Below are positions 17,671 to 26,638 of a stretch of 64,000 nucleotides of DNA, piece after piece. The position numbers and the translations under genes were made by a program. Within the stretch, counting starts at the first letter, position 1. Each line of letters begins with the position of its first letter. Source of the stretch: JAGVSZ01 sp963716855. GTDB taxonomy: Bacteria; Pseudomonadota; Gammaproteobacteria; Burkholderiales; SG8-39. The notes under the pieces were generated by a model. It saw nothing but the letters and a program-made list of their open reading frames with translations. It was not told the DNA's origin and made no database searches. The stretch spans positions 104,383 through 168,382 of the forward strand of contig CAVQUV010000007.1 in NCBI GenBank assembly GCA_963716855.1. Direction: 5' to 3'.

Positions 17671-18421
17671 ATGGAAACCGCTGCCCGTTACGACCAGCGC
17701 GCGCGCTACGACGCGCTGATGGACGTGGTCCGCAACCGCATGACGACGCGCCAGTTCGACCCGTCATACGTCGTCCCGCGCGAGCACTACGAGCTCATTC
17801 TGGAGGCCGCGCGGCACGCGCCGTCCGGCGCCAATGCGCAGCCCTGGCACTACGTCGTGATCACCGCAGGCGGCCACCAAGAAGGCGATCGCCGACTATT
17901 TCGTCGACGAGGCGCGCAGCCGCGCCAAGCTGCACATGAAGTTCCCGACGCCGAACTACCGCGGGCTGGAGACTGCGCCGGGCTTCATCGTGATCGCGAG
18001 CGACTTCCGCTGGACGCGCGCGTTCCCGGTGCTGAACGACGGCTCCGCCCTCGACCGCCAGTACCAGGAGAACGCCGAGCGCATCCTGCTGCAGTCGGTG
18101 GCCGCCTCGACCATGTCGGCCCATCTCGCGGCCGCTGCGCTCGGGTACAACGTCTGGTGGGTCACGGCGATCGGGCAGGAGAACGCCCAGAATGCGCTGA
18201 AGCCGCTCCTCGGCATTCCCGACGACCTCGCCGTCGTCGACATCTTCTGCTTCGGACCGCCGGCGAAGCCGCCGTACAAGCGCTGGAAGAAGACCCTGCC
18301 CGAGATCATGTCTTGGGACCGGTTCAACGCCGCGAACTACATGACGCCGGGGCAGATCGACGAGTGGGTGCGCGAGAAGCGCCACCAGGTGATGTATCGC
18401 GACGAGAGCAAGGTGGATTGA
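17671..18421 (+). pseudogene. Nitroreductase family protein, interrupted by one frameshift
   Basis: The first frame gives MDVVRNRMTTRQFD and ILEAARHAPSGANAQPWHYVVITAG, the FMN-binding start of the nitroreductase fold. The reading then shifts near 17869-17875 (one extra base in a GC run) and continues as KKAIADYFVDEARSRAKLHMKF and onward to the stop at 18421. The combined length, about 250 residues, is normal. Such enzymes reduce nitro groups, quinones or halogenated phenols with NAD(P)H and FMN. An AGGAGA Shine-Dalgarno precedes the ATG. Tandem repeats flank it on both sides, the downstream array overlapping its stop codon. The frame change may be a sequencing error. Confidence 0.8.
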
Positions 18422-18460
18422 AACCAGCGTGGATTGAGACCAGCGTGGATTGAAACCAGC
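18413..18460. repeat. Three tandem 16-bp repeats at the nitroreductase stop codon
   Basis: Units gtggattga(a/g)accagc begin at 18413, 18429 and 18445. The first unit contains the nitroreductase stop codon TGA (18419-18421). The array shares the heptamer ACCAGCG with the 14-bp repeats upstream of the gene, though its period differs. Confidence 0.88.
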
Positions 18461-18530
18461 ATCGACCGGGCCGTCGTCGGTCGGGCCCACATTTCGATGC
18501 GGCGCACACCGGCGCGGCGGCGCGCGCCGG

Positions 18531-18536
18531 TATAAT
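18531..18536 (+). promoter_or_regulatory. Probable -10 element of the ferredoxin gene
   Basis: A perfect TATAAT hexamer lies 39 bases upstream of the ferredoxin ATG, in a GC-rich setting (ccggTATAATgcgccgc). No convincing -35 hexamer is visible at 16-18 bases. Similar isolated TATAAT boxes precede several genes in this window. Confidence 0.5.
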
Positions 18537-18575
18537 GCGCCGCTTTGCGAGCATGGCCCCGCGCGAGGACCCGCG

Positions 18576-18899
18576 ATGACCCACATCGTCACCGAGAGCT
18601 GCATCAAGTGCAAGTACACCGACTGCGTCGACGTCTGCCCGGTCGACTGCTTCCACGAAGGGCCGAACATGCTCGTCATCGACCCGGACGAGTGCATCGA
18701 CTGTGCGGTGTGCATCCCCGAGTGTCCGGTCAACGCGATCTACGCGGAGGAGGACGTGCCCGCGGACCAGAAGGAATGGCTCGCGCTCAACGCCGAGCTC
18801 ACCAAGGTCTGGCCGGTGCTCACCGACAAGAAGGACGCCCTCCCCACGGCCGAGGAATTCAAGGACGTGCGCGACAAGAAGCAGCTTCTAGAGCGCTGA
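18576..18899 (+). CDS. fdxA: 7Fe ferredoxin FdxA
   Basis: The 107-residue protein has the typical cysteine pattern: C9, C17 and C21 for the [3Fe-4S] cluster with C50, and C25, C40, C43 and C46 for the [4Fe-4S] cluster (CIDCAVCIPECP). The C-terminal tail beyond residue 60 with QKEWLALNAEL is the usual FdxA extension. It is a soluble low-potential electron carrier. The next gene, 40 bases downstream, encodes a large FAD/Fe-S oxidoreductase that could be a redox partner. Confidence 0.95.
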   Translation: MTHIVTESCIKCKYTDCVDVCPVDCFHEGPNMLVIDPDECIDCAVCIPECPVNAIYAEEDVPADQKEWLALNAELTKVWPVLTDKKDALPTAEEFKDVRDKKQLLER

Positions 18900-18939
18900 C
18901 CGCGGGCGAGGCGGCGCTCCACGCCATGACCCGGACGCC

Positions 18940-21900
18940 ATGCTGAAGCTCGCGCACGGACTCGCCTTCGAGGACCTGTACCGCCGCGAGGGACTCGTCC
19001 GGCTCGACCGGCATTTCGTCGACTTCCTGGAAACGGCCGACGCCGCCTTGCGCGATCGATTGGCCGCCGCCCGCGTCGCGCCGGACGCCATCACAAGCAA
19101 GGACGAGTCGGCGCTGATCCTGGCGCTGGCACCACACCTCGACCGCTTCCTCGCGCAACTCTTCGGCATCGGCGACGAGGTCCTCGCGCTCGCACGCCGT
19201 CACGACGAGAGCGCCCCGCTCTACGCGGTGAAGCGCCAGTTCGTGCAGCGCCGCGCCGCGACCAAGATCAAGCCCGAGGAGGCCCGGGCGCTCGACGGGC
19301 CCGCGCTGGAACGCGACCTGCGCCGCCTGTTCGGCGGACGCTTCGACGAGCTCACCTACGCTCAGCACGTCACTCGCTGGCTCGCGCAGGAGCAGGACCA
19401 GCCAGCGGTGAACAACCAGCGGGAGCTCGACCTCGCGCTCCGCTACGCGGCGTGGGCCCTGCACACCGACGAGGGCCGCGAGCACGTGCGCACCGGCGTG
19501 CTGTTCAAGGCGCCCGGCAAGACCGACCCCTACCATCTGCTCAAGCACGCGGAGCAGTTCGACCTTCACGGCGCCCCCGCCTTCCGGATCAGGCCCGACC
19601 ACCTCCGGCGTCGCGAGGGCTTCAAGCTCACCGACTCGGGTACCAGCCTGGTCGGTGCGCTCGACCAGGCGAACTACTGCATCTGGTGCCATACGCAGGG
19701 CAAGGATTCGTGCGCGAAGGGCCTGAAGGAAAAGCCGCCGGCCGATGCGCCCGACCGGACCGTCTACAAGAAGAGCGCCTTCGGGGTCACGCTCGCCGGC
19801 TGCCCCCTCGACGAGAAGATCTCCGAGTTCCATACCGCGAAGACGCAGGGCCTGGCGATCGCCGCGCTCGCGATCATCGCCGTCGACAACCCGATGGTCG
19901 CCGCCACCGGACACCGGATCTGCAACGACTGCATGAAGGCCTGCATCTACCAGAAGCAGGAGCCGGTCGACATCCCGCAGGTCGAGACGCGCACGCTCAA
20001 GGACGTGCTGCTGCTGCCCTGGGGCTTCGAGATCTACAGCCTGCTCACCCGCTGGAACCCGCTGAACTTCCGGCGGCCGCTGCCGCTGCCACGGAGCGGG
20101 CGCCGGGTGCTGGTGGTCGGCATGGGCCCGGCCGGGTTCAGCCTCGCGCACCAGCTCATGAACGACGGCCACGGGGTGGTCGGCATCGACGGGCTCAAGA
20201 TCGAACCGCTGCCGGCCGAGCTCGCGGGCGTGAACGTCGACGGCAGCCGCACGCCATTTGCGCCCGTGCGCGACGCGATGAGCCTGTACGAACCGCTCGA
20301 CGAGCGCACGATGGCCGGATTCGGGGGCGTCGCCGAGTACGGGATCACCGTCCGCTGGGACAAGAACTTCCTGAAGCTGATCCGGCTGCTGCTCCAGCGC
20401 CGCGGAGAGTTCGCCCTGTTCGGCGGCGTGCGCTTCGGCGGCACGCTCACGCTCGACGACGCGCTGAGCGCCGGCTTCGACCACGTCGCGCTCTGCATGG
20501 GGGCCGGCAAGCCGACCACGCTCGACATCCCGAACGGTCTCGCGCGCGGCGTGCGCACCGCCTCGGATTTCCTGATGGCGCTGCAGCTCACCGGCGCCGC
20601 CAAGCGCGATTCGATCGCGAACATGCAGCTGCGGCTGCCGGCGGTCGTGATCGGCGGCGGGCTCACCGCGATCGACACGGCCACCGAGTCGCTCGCCTAC
20701 TACGTGGTCCAGGTCGAGAAGTTCCTCGAGCGCTACGAGGCGCTCGCGCTCGACGCGGGGCACGATGCGGTACGCGACCGCTGGAATCCCGAGGAGCGCG
20801 AGATCGCCGAGGAGTTCCTGTCGCACGCCCGCGCGATCCGCAGCGAGCGCCGCAAGGCGGCCGCCGAGGGCCGCGCGCCGCGCATCACCGAGCTGCTGCG
20901 CCACTGGGGCGGCGTCACGATCGGCTACCGGCGGCGCCTCGTCGACAGCCCCTCCTACACGCTCAATCACGAGGAGGTCGAGAAGGCGCTCGAGGAAGGC
21001 ATCGTCTTCGCCGAGGGGCTCACGCCCCTCGCCGTCGAGGTCGACGACTACGGCGCGGTAAGCGGGATCCGCTTCACCCGGCAGACGCGCGGCGCGGACG
21101 GAAAATGGCATGGCGCGGGCGAGGTGCGCCTGCCCGCTTGCACGGTGTTCATCGCCGCCGGCACGCAGCCGAACACCGTGCTCGCGCGCGAGGACGCGGC
21201 GCACTTCCAGCTCGACGGCAAGTACTTCCGCGCCTGCGACGAGGACGGGAACCCGGTCAAGCCGGAGTTCTCGCTGTCGAAGCCTGCGCGGGCCGACGTG
21301 CTCCTGTCGCGCCTGCCCGACGGGCGCTTCGTGTCCTTCTTCGGTGATCTCCATCCGTCCTTCTTCGGCAACGTCGTCAAGGCGCTCGGGTCGACCAAGC
21401 AGGGTTTCCCCGTGATCTCGCGCGTGCTCGCGAAGCGCACGCCCGCGAGCGTCGAGTCGGACGCCGCCTTCCTGCGCCGGCTCGACGCCGACCTGCGCCC
21501 GACCGTGCACGAGGTGAAGCGCCTCACCCCCACCATCGTCGAGGTCGTGGTCAAGGCGCCGGCCGCGGCGCGGCGCTTCGCGCCCGGACAGTTCTACCGC
21601 CTGCAGAACTTCGAATCGCTCGCGCCCGTCGCAGACGGAACCCGTCATGCAGATGGAAGGCCTTGCCCTGACCGGCGCGTGGGTCGATCGCGCACGCGGT
21701 CTGGTGTCGACGATCGTGCTGGAGATGGGCGGTTCGAGCGACCTGTGCGCGATCCTGCAACCCGGCGAACCGGTGGTGCTCATGGGTCCGACCGGGGCGC
21801 CGACCCACATCGTTCCGGGCGAAACGGTCCTGTTCGCGGGCGGAGGCCTCGGCAACGCGGTGCTCTTCTCGATCGGCCAGGCGTTCCGCGCGGCGGGCTC

Positions 21901-22474
21901 GAAGGTGCTCTATTTCGCCGGCTACAAGAAGATCATCGACCGCTACAAGGTCGCGGAGATCGAGGCGGCGGCGGACGTGGTGATCTGGTGCTGCGACGAG
22001 GCGCCCGGCTTCGAGCCGGGCCGCCCGCAGGATCTGACTTTCGTCGGCAACATCGTGCAGGCGATGGAGGCGTACGCCTCCGGCCGGCTCGGCGCGACGA
22101 CGCTGAAGATGGCCGACGCCGACCGGATCATCGCCATCGGCTCGGACCGCATGATGGCGGCGGTGGCGCGGGCGCGCCACGCCGTGCTGGAGCCGTACCT
22201 CAAGCCGCACCACTTCGCGATCGGCTCCATCAACTCGCCGATGCAATGCATGATGAAGGAGATCTGCGCGCAGTGCCTCCAGCCGCACCGCGATCCGCAG
22301 ACCGGCGAGACGCGCTACGTGTTCTCGTGCTTCAACCAGGACCAGCCGCTCGACTGCGTGGACTTTCACGCCCTCTCCGAGCGGCTGCGGCAGAACTCGC
22401 TGCAGGAGAAGCTGACCGCGCAGTGGTTGCGTCACGCATTGCCGACGGTGCGCGGAGATCGCACGCCAATCTAG
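18940..22474 (+). pseudogene. Large FAD-dependent Fe-S oxidoreductase, interrupted by one frameshift
   Basis: The first frame gives about 900 residues: an N-terminal helical region, a cysteine-rich segment (NYCIWCHTQGKDSC, AGCPLDEKI, ICNDCMKACIYQKQEP) like the Fe-S domain of GltD-type proteins, then a pyridine-nucleotide oxidoreductase core (VLVVGMGPAGFSLAHQL near residue 390; VIGGGLTAIDTATESLA). The frame shifts near 21636-21641 (one extra base) and continues as MQMEGLALTGAWVDR with a ferredoxin-reductase/PyrK-like C-terminus (FAGGGLGNAV; CMMKEICAQCLQPH). Restored length is about 1,178 residues. It probably moves electrons between NAD(P)H and ferredoxin. The physiological role is unknown. 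The shift may be a sequence error. Confidence 0.8.
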
Positions 22475-22533
22475 ACAAACGCCCCCGACGCTTTAACAAT
22501 AGCGGCTCGCGCACCGCCGCAAGGGAGGATAGC

Positions 22534-23163
22534 TTGGACGCCGAATACATCGAGCGGGTCTACTCCGCGTATTCGCGGGTGTATGACCGCGTATTCGGGC
22601 GAGTCTTCCAGGACTCGCGCATCGCGCTCGCCGCCGCGATCGAAGCGCGGCCTGGCCAGAGCGTTCTCGAGGTCGGGGTCGGCACCGGCCTGCTGCTTCC
22701 TCTCTATGCTGGTCGCTGCCGCATCACCGGCATCGACCTGTCCGCCGGGATGCTTGACAAGGCGCGCGAGCGGGTCGAGCAGCTCGGCTTGCCGGACGTC
22801 ACGCTCGAGCGCATGGACGCGGGCGCGATGAGCTTCGCCGACAACTCCTTCGACATCGCGGCGGCGGCGTACGTCGTGACCGCGGTGCCCGACCACCGGG
22901 CCGTAATGAGCGAGATGGTGCGGGTGGTCCGCCCGGGCGGGCGCATCCTGCTGCTCAACCACTTCGTCAACGGTTCGCCGGTGCTCGCAGCGTGCGAGCG
23001 CGTGGTCTCGCCGCTCTGCATCCATCTCGGCTTCCGCACCGACCTCTCGGTCGGTCAGGTGCTCGACGGGCTACCGCTCGCCAAGCTGCGCGACGAGCGC
23101 GTCAAGCCGCTCGGCATGTGGCACCTCGTCGAGTGCCGCAACGACAAGCGCGTGCAGGCCTGA
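22534..23163 (+). CDS. pmtA: SAM-dependent methyltransferase, PmtA-like phosphatidylethanolamine N-methyltransferase
   Basis: The 209-residue protein begins with TTG at 22534, six bases after a strong GGGAGG Shine-Dalgarno site. It has YSAYSRVYDRVFGRVF, SAM motif I LEVGVGTGLLLPLY, GIDLSAGMLDKARERV and motif III GGRILLLNHF. This pattern matches the Rhodobacter-type PmtA that methylates phosphatidylethanolamine to phosphatidylcholine; other small-molecule methyltransferases of class I cannot be fully excluded. It stands alone between a converging enoyl-CoA hydratase gene and the oxidoreductase. Confidence 0.75.
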   Translation: MDAEYIERVYSAYSRVYDRVFGRVFQDSRIALAAAIEARPGQSVLEVGVGTGLLLPLYAGRCRITGIDLSAGMLDKARERVEQLGLPDVTLERMDAGAMSFADNSFDIAAAAYVVTAVPDHRAVMSEMVRVVRPGGRILLLNHFVNGSPVLAACERVVSPLCIHLGFRTDLSVGQVLDGLPLAKLRDERVKPLGMWHLVECRNDKRVQA

Positions 23164-23181
23164 AGAGCAGGCGGCGGCGCC

Positions 23182-23949
23182 TCAGCTCCGCCGCGTCGTC
23201 CAGGCCTCGGTCGCGGCCCGGTGCGCCGCATCCGTCCACGTGCGCACGAAGTGCTCCTGCTCGCTCGCACGCAAGGCTTCCCAGCTCGCACCGAGCCGGG
23301 CGGCGAGCGCGAGCGACTTGAACGCCCGCAGCACGTGCGGCGGGCGCTCGGCCAGTCGGTCCGCGAAGCGATCGACGAAGTCCACGAATGCGCCGCCCGG
23401 CGGAGCGACGTGCTGCACGAGACCTGCGTTGCGGGCCTCCTCCGCCGACAGGACCCGGCCCGTCGCGAGGAGGTCCAGCGCCGCCGCGGGACCGACCGCG
23501 CGCATCAGATCCGTCCCGCCACCCCATGCGCTCGAGACGTTCAGCGTCGCCTGGGTGAAGCCGATGCGGGCATGCGGCGCAGCGACGCGCAGGTCGCACG
23601 CCAGCGCGAGCTCCGCGCCGCCGCCAAGCGCGATGCCGTTCAACGCCGCGACGGTCGGCACCGGGAACGCGCGGATTGCGTCGAGCGCAGCAGCGCCCTC
23701 GGCGGCGAGCGCCTCGGCCTCCTCCGGCTCGCGCGTCGCCGCGAGCTCGACCAGATCCCCCCCTGCGCAGAACGCGATCTCGCCGGCGCCCGCAATCAGC
23801 GCGAGACGCAGGTCGGCGTGCGCGGCGTGCGCCGCGAAGACCACGCGGAGCTCCCGGAGCGCCTCGCGCAGCAGCGCGTTGCGCTTCCCCGGACGGTTGA
23901 TCGTCACGCGGAGCACGCCGCGGTCGTAGGTGCGCAGAAGGTGCGTCAT
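23182..23949 (-). CDS. Enoyl-CoA hydratase/isomerase family protein
   Basis: The 255-residue crotonase-fold protein has NRPGKRNALLREALREL, the oxyanion-hole segment IAFCAGGDLVELAAT, and LNGIALGGGAELALACDLRVAA. The start at 23949 precedes the usual first beta strand (LRTYDRGVLRVTINRP). It acts on an acyl-CoA, probably hydrating or isomerising a double bond, but crotonase-family specificity cannot be read from sequence alone. It is divergent from the SDR gene at 24020. Confidence 0.88.
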   Translation of the reverse strand: MTHLLRTYDRGVLRVTINRPGKRNALLREALRELRVVFAAHAAHADLRLALIAGAGEIAFCAGGDLVELAATREPEEAEALAAEGAAALDAIRAFPVPTVAALNGIALGGGAELALACDLRVAAPHARIGFTQATLNVSSAWGGGTDLMRAVGPAAALDLLATGRVLSAEEARNAGLVQHVAPPGGAFVDFVDRFADRLAERPPHVLRAFKSLALAARLGASWEALRASEQEHFVRTWTDAAHRAATEAWTTRRS

Positions 23950-24019
23950 CAGGCGGAGGTCCGGGCGAACTGGGCCGCGCGAGTGTAGCCCGCGCGCGCC
24001 ATAATCGCAGCACCCCATC

Positions 24020-24784
24020 ATGGAGATCCTCATGGAGCTGCGACTCGACGCCAAGAACGCGCTCGTCACCGGCGCCTCCTCCGGGCTCGGCTGGCGCTTC
24101 GCGACCACCCTCGCGGCAGCCGGTGCACGCGTCGCCGTGGCGGCGCGGCGCACCGACCGCCTCGAGACGCTCAAGGCCGAGATCGAACGCGCCGGCGGCC
24201 GGGCGCACGCGGTGGCGCTGGACGTCACCGATGTCGCCTCGGTGCGCGCCGGCGTGGCCGCGGCCGAGGCGGCGCTCGGTCCGCTCGACATCCTCGTGAA
24301 CAACTCCGGGGTGAGCGTCACCAAGCGCGCCGGCGAGGTCGAGGAGGCCGACTACGATTTCGTGATGGACACCAACGCGAAGGGCGCGTTCTTCGTGGCG
24401 CAGGCGGCCGGGCGCGCGATGCTCGCCGCCAAGCGGCCCGGGCGCATCATCAACATCGCCTCCGCAGCGGGCCTGCGCGCACTCGGCCAGCTGTCGGTTT
24501 ACTGCATGTCGAAGGCGGCGGTGATCCACCTGACGCGTGCGCTCGCCCTGGAGTGGGGCCGCTACGGGATCAACGTCAACGCGCTCTGTCCCGGGTACAT
24601 CGAGACCGAGATCAACCGGGACTACTGGGAAACCGACGGCGGGAGAAAGCTGATCGGCATGCTGCCGCGGCGCCGCGTCGGCAAGCCCGCGGACCTCGAC
24701 GGGCTGCTGCTGCTGCTCGCCTCCGAGCACTCCGGGTTCGTCAACGGCGCGGTCATCGCCGCCGACGACGGGTTGACCCTCTGA
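24020..24784 (+). CDS. SDR family oxidoreductase
   Basis: The 254-residue short-chain dehydrogenase has TGASSGLGWRFA near residue 18, NNSG near residue 94, catalytic IASAAGL and YCMSK, and the LCPGYIETEIN segment. It resembles 3-oxoacyl-ACP or 3-hydroxyacyl-CoA reductases (FabG-like). Start may be ATG 24020 or ATG 24032. A CATAAT box lies at 24000-24005. Divergent placement from an enoyl-CoA hydratase suggests a role in acyl-CoA metabolism (inference). Confidence 0.88.
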   Translation: MEILMELRLDAKNALVTGASSGLGWRFATTLAAAGARVAVAARRTDRLETLKAEIERAGGRAHAVALDVTDVASVRAGVAAAEAALGPLDILVNNSGVSVTKRAGEVEEADYDFVMDTNAKGAFFVAQAAGRAMLAAKRPGRIINIASAAGLRALGQLSVYCMSKAAVIHLTRALALEWGRYGINVNALCPGYIETEINRDYWETDGGRKLIGMLPRRRVGKPADLDGLLLLLASEHSGFVNGAVIAADDGLTL

Positions 24785-24920
24785 GAAAGCCCTGAATAAG
24801 GACTTTCGACCAATGGGATCGCGAGTTCTTTACGGTGAAAGGCGTTGTTTCGTGTTGTCCGCGCTCGTCCAGCTGCGCTGCCTCGCGACACCCCGTGGCC
24901 CTGTTTCAGACCTTCCCTAA

Positions 24921-25709
24921 TCACCGCGGACTGAGCCGCTCGGTCGGCAGGCTCGGCACCCCGCCCGCCGTCGCCGGCGCGGCCTGCGGCGGCAGGCTGG
25001 CGAGCCGCTCCGCGAGCGGCGGATTCATCTTGCGCAACCGCTGCACGGCGATCTCCCAGTCGGTCCGGCGGCCGAGCCGCGCGTACGCGACCCCGGCGCC
25101 GAAGAGGGCCTCCGCGAACTGCGGATTGCGCTGCAGCGCCTGCTCGTAGAAGACGACCGCGCGGTCGGGCCGCTTCAGGTCGCTGAAGCTCTCGCCGAGC
25201 AGGAAGTAGGTCACCGCCGAGTCCTGGTTGATGCGCAGCGCGCTGTCGAGCGTGCGGATCGCGCGCTCGGGCTGCCCCATCGCGCGATAGGACTGCGCGA
25301 GCAGGTTCCAGGCCGCGATGTCGTCCGGGCTGACGCGCACCGCATGCTGGAACTGATCGGCCGCGCGCTCGTACTGCCCGAGCTGCGTGTAGGCATAACC
25401 CGCCACCACGCGCCAGTCGGGGTTGGTCGGGTCGATCGCGATGTTCTCCTGCGCGAACTGCGCGACGCCGTTCCAGTCGCCCTTCTCCTCGAGAGCGGAG
25501 AGCCGGTCGCGGTTCGGCTCGCTCACGCCCTTCATGTTGTTGAGCAGCGTGGTGAACGTGCCCTCGGGGAGGAGGCTGATCAACAGCTGGGCCGCGGGCG
25601 ACATGCAGCCCGCAAGCGCCGCCGACAGCACGAGCGCCGCGACGGTGCGCCGGAGCTCAGTCGTTCTGATAGACGTAGCCCTTCTGCCGGACGCGCGAGT
25701 CCTGGACAC
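24921..25709 (-). CDS. TPR-repeat lipoprotein
   Basis: The 262-residue protein has a lipoprotein signal ending LSAALAGC (lipid-bearing Cys near residue 35) followed by at least three tetratricopeptide repeats: NWRVVAGYAYTQLGQYERAADQF-like units from about residue 95 to 210. It should sit on the periplasmic side of a membrane and hold protein partners. The GTG start at 25709 is the only reasonable start before the signal and makes the gene overlap the DUF3460 gene by 53 bases. No specific pathway is evident. Confidence 0.75.
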   Translation of the reverse strand: MSRTRASGRRATSIRTTELRRTVAALVLSAALAGCMSPAAQLLISLLPEGTFTTLLNNMKGVSEPNRDRLSALEEKGDWNGVAQFAQENIAIDPTNPDWRVVAGYAYTQLGQYERAADQFQHAVRVSPDDIAAWNLLAQSYRAMGQPERAIRTLDSALRINQDSAVTYFLLGESFSDLKRPDRAVVFYEQALQRNPQFAEALFGAGVAYARLGRRTDWEIAVQRLRKMNPPLAERLASLPPQAAPATAGGVPSLPTERLSPR

Positions 25710-25860
25710 GCTGCTGCTGGTCGAGGTCGAGCTTGCGATCCCACCACAGCGAGCGGCCCTTCGCCTGCTCGTCCGCGAGCTGCGGCCGCTCGTGCAGCAG
25801 ATCGCGGATGAGGCGCGTCGCGTCGGACTCGTAGCCGGTCTTGATCTTCTTGCCGAACAT
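25657..25860 (-). CDS. DUF3460 family protein
   Basis: The 67-residue soluble protein matches DUF3460, a family almost confined to Betaproteobacteria. It opens MFGKKIKTGYESDATRLI, contains a central EQAKGRSLWWD segment and ends RVRQKGYVYQND. It has no known function. It is the first gene of a two-gene unit with the TPR lipoprotein. A TATAAT -10 box lies 33 bases upstream. Its presence is a useful taxonomic hint. Confidence 0.85.
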   Translation of the reverse strand: MFGKKIKTGYESDATRLIRDLLHERPQLADEQAKGRSLWWDRKLDLDQQQRVQDSRVRQKGYVYQND

Positions 25861-25892
25861 GGTCGTGAGGGGATGGTGAACGGACGCGGCCG

Positions 25893-25898
25893 ATTATA
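25893..25898 (-). promoter_or_regulatory. Probable -10 element of the DUF3460 gene
   Basis: TATAAT on the minus strand (gggTATAATcgg), 33 bases before the start codon. A -35 hexamer is not obvious. Confidence 0.5.
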
Positions 25899-25984
25899 CC
25901 CGGCGCATCCGGCTTGGACGCGCGCCTACCATCGCAGGCGATTCCTTGAAAAACAAAAGCTTCCGTCCGGACGGGGCACGGGCC

Positions 25985-26018
25985 TTGCATTTTTGTTCAG
26001 GCCTGTATATAAATGCAG
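25985..26018 (+). promoter_or_regulatory. SOS promoter with LexA box
   Basis: TTGCAT at 25985-25990 and TATAAA at 26008-26013 are spaced by exactly 17 bases. Overlapping the -10 is CTGT-ATATAAAT-GCAG at 26003-26018, which differs from the proteobacterial LexA operator CTGT-N8-ACAG at one base. LexA bound here would block RNA polymerase. The first downstream gene is the SANT-like gene at 26123, followed by lexA, imuA, imuB and dnaE2, so this is the likely SOS control point of the whole set. Confidence 0.75.
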
Positions 26019-26122
26019 TAAAGCGCCATGCACACCGAGGCGCCAGTCCCGCGGATCGGGGCGGACGGCAAGCCGCCGCTCAATCCGCGATGCCTATAAC
26101 AGCTCCGCTTCTGGAGGCAGTC

Positions 26123-26542
26123 ATGGATCACGAAAAAGCCCTGGGCATCCTGCAGAACCTGTCGAACGGCAGCGATCCGTTCACCGGCAAGCCGTTCCCC
26201 GCCGACAGCCCGTACCAGCACCCGGACGTCGTGCGGGCGCTCTTCCAGGCGGTGCGGGCGATGGAAAGCGCGGTCGCCGCGCAGAAGCGGCAGGCCGCGC
26301 GCCCCGCGGGCGGCAATTCGGGCAAGCCGTGGTCGAAGGAGGAGGACGAGCGCCTGCTCGGCGCCTTCGACCGGGGCCAGTCGATCGACGATCTCGCCGG
26401 CGCGCATGCGCGCAGCCGGCTCGCGATCGAGGCGCGGCTCGCACGGTTCGGACGGGTGCCGATGCCCGCCGGCGTCCGGGCGATCGCCAACGGCATGCAG
26501 GCGCGCGAGCCGGCTGGACCGCGGTACTCGGCGCACGTCTAG
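26123..26542 (+). CDS. SANT/Myb-like domain protein of unknown function
   Basis: The 139-residue protein has an N-terminal helical half (MDHEKALGILQNLSNGSDPFTG) and a C-terminal helix-turn-helix-like region, WSKEEDERLLGAFDRGQSIDDLA followed by HARSRLAIEARLARFG, which resembles Myb/SANT DNA-binding repeats. No catalytic motif is visible. It lies directly behind a LexA-box promoter and 96 bases before lexA, so it is probably damage-inducible. It may bind DNA or a protein partner in the SOS response; this is inference. Confidence 0.7.
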   Translation: MDHEKALGILQNLSNGSDPFTGKPFPADSPYQHPDVVRALFQAVRAMESAVAAQKRQAARPAGGNSGKPWSKEEDERLLGAFDRGQSIDDLAGAHARSRLAIEARLARFGRVPMPAGVRAIANGMQAREPAGPRYSAHV

Positions 26543-26551
26543 GAGCACGCC

Positions 26552-26600
26552 ATGAAAGACACCCCGTCAGGCCGAGATCCTCCAGCCATCCGCGACAGAC
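26552..26600 (+). repeat. Duplicated 5-prime end of lexA
   Basis: This stretch repeats the first bases of lexA (26639-26694) imperfectly. A 25-base block at 26562-26586 is identical to 26654-26678, and both copies begin ATGAAAGA. The duplicate ATG at 26552 is in frame with lexA (87 bases apart), so a 29-residue N-terminally extended LexA could be made. Confidence 0.8.
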
Positions 26601-26638
26601 TCCAAGGCGACGCCCTGTATCATCAGTTGGGAGCGACG

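Noticed and set aside
17559..18460. A CRISPR-like array at the tandem repeats
   Set aside because: Repeats are directly adjacent, without unique spacers, only three units each, and no cas genes are present.
18859..21855. A 998-codon open frame antisense to the large oxidoreductase
   Set aside because: Low-complexity Arg/Glu/His/Asp-rich product, typical of antisense frames in GC-rich genes. The sense strand carries clear domain motifs.
18940..23163. A single 1,407-residue protein covering the oxidoreductase and the methyltransferase
   Set aside because: The middle part is out of frame. Family similarity continues in another frame after 21640, and the methyltransferase has its own TTG start with a strong Shine-Dalgarno site.
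26614..26629. A LexA box directly before lexA (CTGTATCATCAGTTGG)
   Set aside because: Only the left half matches; the right half lacks ACAG. The site at 26003 is far better.
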